In this document: positions 59,001-64,000 of the stretch, in pieces | How the letters are laid out: each line of letters opens with the position of its first letter | Numbering within the stretch: position 1 is the first letter of the stretch | DNA from: Apteryx mantelli | Lineage: Eukaryota > Chordata > Aves > Apterygiformes > Apterygidae | Reading direction: 5' to 3' | Assembly: GCF_036417845.1 (NCBI RefSeq) | Contig: NC_089979.1 | Coordinates: 9,043,424-9,107,423 of the forward strand | Length of the DNA: 64,000 bases | The notes under the pieces: generated by a model | What the model was told of the DNA's origin: nothing | Database searches by the model: none | What the model saw: the letters and a program-made list of their open reading frames with translations, nothing else | Program-made: the position numbers and the translations under genes

Positions 59001-62000
59001 GTCATTTTTAATCATTTTATTGGATTTTAATTCCAACCTTTGTCTAACAAGCACTTCATCACTTCTTTTGTGGGTTACAATTTCACAATGATGTACAAAA
59101 ATTATTTTACTTACCTTGGAGAATTGTTTCTTATTTTTAGTTCAGCTCTTTTTCATTTATTGACAAGCAAAAAAAAAAAAAGGCTGATTATTTCAAAAGC
59201 TCTGTGCAAGTCTCTCACTGGAGATCTAAGAGTGTCACTGGAGACGAGACTTACTGGGAAGCCCTGATTTACTGGGTGACCCTGATATAGCTTGGTTCAT
59301 TTTGGTGGAGAAGATGCAAAAAACAAATCTGTCAGAGAAAACTGTAGGTGTAAGGGTAGGAATCTTATCTTGTGTGTGAGGAGTCCTAATTTGAGTGCTT
59401 GAAAGAATTCTTGCAAAGTGTAGGAATACTCCCCTCCCTGTCCATGGACTTAATGGCTGAAGATCTCTCTCCCAGTCTTGCATTTCTGCAGGTAACAGAA
59501 AGGGATAGAAACGTGACAAGCTGGAAAGCAGAGAACATGATATTGCAAAGGTGCAAACAGTAGAACAAAATGAATAATGTCTCAAGACTGGGAGTGTGAG
59601 ATAAGGTGAAGTCAGAACTTGAGTGGAGGCATAGACAAACAAACACACCCTAAGGAATGGCAAGAGGATTTACCTGATCTTTCAAAACCAGAATTCACCA
59701 TCACTTCTGCTCCTAAACCAAACATAAACATTTTAACTTGAAGAAAGCTAAGTGTATCTGAAATGTGGCCTGAATAGGAGGTGAATAAATATGTGGAAGG
59801 GTCACAATTGGCAAATCCATTATTTGTCCTACTGACATGTAATGTGTGGTCTCAATAAAGACCTGGCAGTAGACTGCAAATCTGGAGAGTTGAACAGCAT
59901 TACAGAAATATCTTTTCAGGCTATATCTTTTCAGTTTGTTAACTGTTATGAAGACATGAACTTTCACCACGCAATTTATGTTGTCTGAGAAGGGAGTTCA
60001 ACTGGCCTCTTAATCAGGAAGTGGAGTCAGGTATGATTAAGCAACATATTAAAAAGGCTTTTTACCTCAATTGAGCTTAAAGTATAGTTTCATTTGCATT
60101 CTCATAAAAGCCCAGAGCTAATCAAAGTAGAGAGTATACATCTCTATTGTTTGATTAATGAGGAGGATGAAAGGTGGGGCATCTATGGAATGATTTGAAA
60201 ATTCATTTGCACACACAAAGATCTGGTAATCCATAACTGTAATAAGAGTGAGGAGGCTTTAAAATAAGGAGAGCTGTTCTGGAGGATAACATTCTCAAGA
60301 ATACTGTTGAGTTAACCTTTGATTACTACAACTTAAAGTCGTCTTGAGAACTCTTGTCCTTTTCTGATAAGGAGTACAAGGGCAGGTATACTTTAAGGTT
60401 TCTTTGCAGCTTTCCAGAACTTTGTAATCAAAATCTTAATATCTTGCTAGAATAAAGCATGTTTTCAATGTAAGATTCCCTAATGTCTAAACTGGACTCA
60501 ACTATGACTGACAAATTAACAGTGCTTTTAATTTTTCTGAGATAATGAAATAGTGAGAATAAGTTGGTAATATAGACAAACCCAGAAACTCAAGGTAAAT
60601 TCAGGAACTGTAGGAGTTGGAGCATGTCTCTTGCCAACAGTCAAGGTCAGTTTGAAATTTGGTATCTTTAAGTGTCTGTGAAAAAGAAGGCAAAGGGCAA
60701 ACCAGCAAATAGATAACTTGAAAAAACATCCATATCAACAAAGTGTACATATAGATGCTGTAAAGGGGAATTAAGGTCGAAGTCTCTAACATCGTAAAAT
60801 TACTTCTGAAAGGCTGCAAGCTGTTTTTGCTGGTGTTGCTTAATACTGATATCATCACAGTCCCAGTGATGTTGTTTGGGACAATGGTCCATTACAGTAG
60901 GCACAACAAACAATCAGCAGAAGTAATCTTTTCTACCACCTGCAGATTGTGCCTTTCTTATTTCCTGTTCAGAAACAATATAATTTTCTTGTTCTGATCC
61001 CTATGATATGCAAGGTTTCTGTTGTCCACAGAATTCTGATCTTGATCAGTTTATGAAAGTGATTGTGTGCTGTGATTTCCTGCAAAGATAAAGGACTAAA
61101 CTGAGGACCTGGAAAGTTCCAATCTGGTGTTCTTACATATCACCTTTCTAATAAACCGTGCTTTGACCTCCAAAATTTATAGCCAGGAAGATAAGTTATT
61201 CAAAAGTTGATGGATTTAAAAGTTTATTTTGGTTAGACTTGAAACTTCAACATTGGCTAAGCAGGGGGGAGAGCTAGATGATCTAATATGATTCCTTCAG
61301 GTTTTGTTTTCTGAAAAAGTTAATCTAGAATTCTTCTAATTCAGTGTATTCACCTCAGTAATGCAAACCATGAGTCTCACTGTAGAAATGAAAACTCAGA
61401 AGTTGCAGGTTGAAAACTTTCACTCACCTTTAAAATGTCATAGATTTTTTTTTCCAGTTAAACTTCTTTTCAGTTTTCAGATGATGAATTCATATAGTAG
61501 CTATCATGTATTTTACTTAGGGAATTCACAGATTTGCATTTCAGATCATTATCCTATTTTTAATATCATCTCAGTAGAGATAAACTGCAAAAGCTGCATG
61601 AATACAGTTGAAAATGTCACAGTAACTATGATTTTCTCTGTAACTTTTATAAATGTGGGTGTTGGTATTATACATGTTCTTAGTCTGATGATTATGATTA
61701 TGAGAGGTATTTGTCTTTTAGAACAGGATGGCCTGGACATCAGCAGCATTTTGTTTATCAGAACTTCTTACCAGTGATTTGTCAGTTCTTCCTGACTGTA
61801 GTCTAGTCCTTGAAAATTGAAGTTAGTTCCACCAATCATTGTGCATTCATTTCTTCCCAAGATTCACTGATTCTGAAGACTCTGAATTTCTACTGAAATT
61901 CAGAAGCTGAAAAAGTAGATTATAACTGTCAGGTCTTTAAAATATCAAATTTGGGGATTAAGAATTGTGTGAACATAAGTGTAAATTATCAAAAAACATC

Positions 62001-64000
62001 AAATTATCAGATATATGTTCTGCCACATACCTGATCGCTCAGCAGGCTGACATAGTTATTTAGAGTTGAGGGACTTATTGCCATTTCTTTATTGTGAGGT
62101 CTTTTTATTTTCTTTTAAAAGTCATTGCTGAACTGTGTAAAGCTATAAAAAGCCTTCCTAAGGAAAAAAAAAAAAACTTAAAATCCTTAAAATTGAGATT
62201 TCCAGACAAGTGATGTAGTTGGTCCTGCCAGAGATTTTACTGTCCTCATCACTGTTGTCTTACTGTTGCTCATGAAGGAGCTTCAGCAACAAGATTGCTT
62301 GTATTCTGATAGTTAGAGTTACGTGGAAAAAAACATCTAGATGACCTAAAACTTATTCTTTCTTCCAAAAATTGTCAGCTGCTTAATCTTGACATCATCG
62401 GTATGCCTGTTTTTGCACAGATTAGATGATGAGAGAGGAGGAGGTTACCAGCAGATATATGTGTCAAAGCTGCAATGACTTCAGTATAACTGAGTGTTGA
62501 CGTCAGCTAAAGATTTGTATCATGATGGTACCATGAAGCTATACTGTAAGTGTGGGTACCAAAGAGCTACTCCTTTTACCAGAAAGGAAATCCTTGCTTC
62601 CATTATATGGAACACAGCTTGACCCTGCTTCTATTGGGCAGTGTGTTGTTATATGAAGGTACATGAGGATAGATGAGGTAGATGAGGATACATTTCTACT
62701 CTGCTGCACCAGTTTTCCATTGCCATGGTGTTTGTTAAGAACTCTGTATCAGTCACACAGTTTTAGAGCTCTAAACAGTATCAAAGCAGCATTGACCCCT
62801 AAAAAAGTATCAGAACAGTATACATTCAACTCTGAGGTAAAAGACCTATAATTTACCTATCTCCTTCCTTTCCTTCACAAAAAAACCCTCAGCCTAGAAA
62901 AGAAACCAGTCCTAAATTTTTACAGGCCTTTTCGGAAAGATCTCATTTGTCTCATCCTGCATCAGCATATCCAAAAATGATAATCCAAAAATGCAATCTT
63001 CCAACAATAGTCTAATTAGAAACAAGTATAGAATATTTGATTATCTGTATATAAGTACATGACAAAAACACTTTCTTTTTGGATACCCAAATCCCCATTG
63101 CTTGATTCTTAGTCTTTCCTATTGTCAGTCACTAATAGACATTCATAGATAGCATGTGCTGATTAAATTTTGAGAATGATTGATGTGTATAATCCTTTCA
63201 TAGCTTGTTGACATGGCCTGTTAGTAATGACACTCACTGTTAATTAGTTTCTTGTGTATTTAAATGTATTCTGCTGGTAAGCAATAAGCTATTCAAACTC
63301 CATAAAGTTTATTGTATTTTCATGACTAGTAATTTGTGACATTTCAGAGCTGTTGAACAAATCCAAAATATCACTACTAATTAAAATACATCAAATCAAG
63401 GAAAATCTTTTCTACCATGTGACTGAAGCACACACTGAGGCTAATTAATTTTCATATTTATGCTTTTTTAGCTTTTTCTGAGGTGCTTCGGAGTGCTAAG
63501 TTCACACATCACAGACGCAAAGATAAGATTCTGGACAGAGTGTGCTCCTTTTGGAGTCTCCCCAATAGCTACTAATAAAGTGATTCAAGGTCACAGCACA
63601 TCTCACAAATTACACAAGAAACAAAAACATTTATTGCCTCTTGGGAATGAACATTTTCTAGAATGTTGCCCCAAAATGAATCCACTTTTATTTCATTAAG
63701 CTGTCTCATATAATAAAAAATCTAGCGTTATAAATTGAAGAACATTCAGGGTGAAGAAATAGGAAGAGTTGTCTTGTATCTGTCTTCATTACCCATAAAA
63801 TTCTCCTCTGAATAGTTTTTGTTTGTTTGTGCCATTTGTGGGAGAAGGTTATCCAGATTATTAAAACAGGGGGCTTCTCCAGTTGTCTCCTGCTCAGCAA
63901 AATGAGCAAATAATTCCCTTGGCACAAGAAGAATCTGGTGGCATAAGGCTGACAGAGGTGGTTAGGCTGATTACCACCTCTTCTGTCAGTCGCATTTCCC
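56078..64000 (+). other. DNAAF11: DNAAF11 intron 11 (partial) and unassigned DNA
   Basis: The last coding exon, which in human encodes about 57 residues with a conserved DPSKHSFPDV motif, was looked for and not seen in the remaining 7.9 kb. The region is therefore read as intron continuing past the window. It contains A/T homopolymer runs (58320-58332 and 59169-59180) and open frames up to 142 codons (59235-59663 minus and 61361-61777 plus) with no known similarity. Confidence 0.6.

Noticed and set aside
59235..59663. A 142-codon open frame on the minus strand.
   Set aside because: It is serine- and leucine-rich with no known similarity and no splice context.
61361..61777. A 138-codon open frame with hydrophobic stretches in DNAAF11 intron 11.
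   Set aside because: AT-rich DNA gives many I, L, F, V and M codons and so apparent membrane segments. No family resemblance was seen.
1..64000. Bacterial-type features: operons, CRISPR arrays, insertion sequences, tRNA or rRNA genes.
   Set aside because: The window is vertebrate chromosomal DNA with spliced genes. No cloverleaf tRNA, rRNA or regularly spaced repeat array was seen.

Overview
The window is a piece of vertebrate nuclear genome, most likely from a bird. The evidence is AT-rich DNA with long introns, GT-AG exon structures, two CpG-island promoters, and a fragment of a CR1 LINE 3' end (about 2655-2958), a family typical of birds and reptiles. I cannot name the species. Three genes are present in the order PHF20L1 (minus), TMEM71 (plus), DNAAF11/LRRC6 (plus). 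This is the same neighbourhood as human 8q24.22, seen from the opposite strand. All three identifications come from translated exons that match my recollection of the human proteins; no database search was run.

Layout. Positions 1-7100 hold the 5' end of PHF20L1 on the minus strand: CpG-island promoter, non-coding exon 1 with a donor at 6828, the exon with the start codon (coding 5656-5574), and part of a long second intron. Positions 7300-17937 are AT-rich and hold the TMEM71 5' region, whose first coding exon is not settled. TMEM71 coding exons lie at 17938-22195. Positions 22196-30930 are intergenic apart from the TMEM71 3'UTR, and include one GC-rich, LTR-like block (29330-29905). A second CpG island at 30930-31490 is the DNAAF11 promoter. 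DNAAF11 exons 1-11 lie at 31455-56077 and encode 401 codons with every splice phase consistent. The last exon (about 57 codons in human) was not found and is presumably beyond position 64000.

The genes do not form a pathway. PHF20L1 is a chromatin reader, TMEM71 is a poorly studied small membrane protein, and DNAAF11 is a cytoplasmic dynein-arm assembly factor. No novel system was found. The best leads are regulatory: a near-perfect RFX X-box in the DNAAF11 promoter, two overlapping 7-codon upstream ORFs that begin inside it, a pair of in-frame acceptors at DNAAF11 exon 7, and a possible alternative 3' end of TMEM71. Most other open reading frames are either non-coding noise in AT-rich DNA or artefacts of CpG islands and simple repeats.
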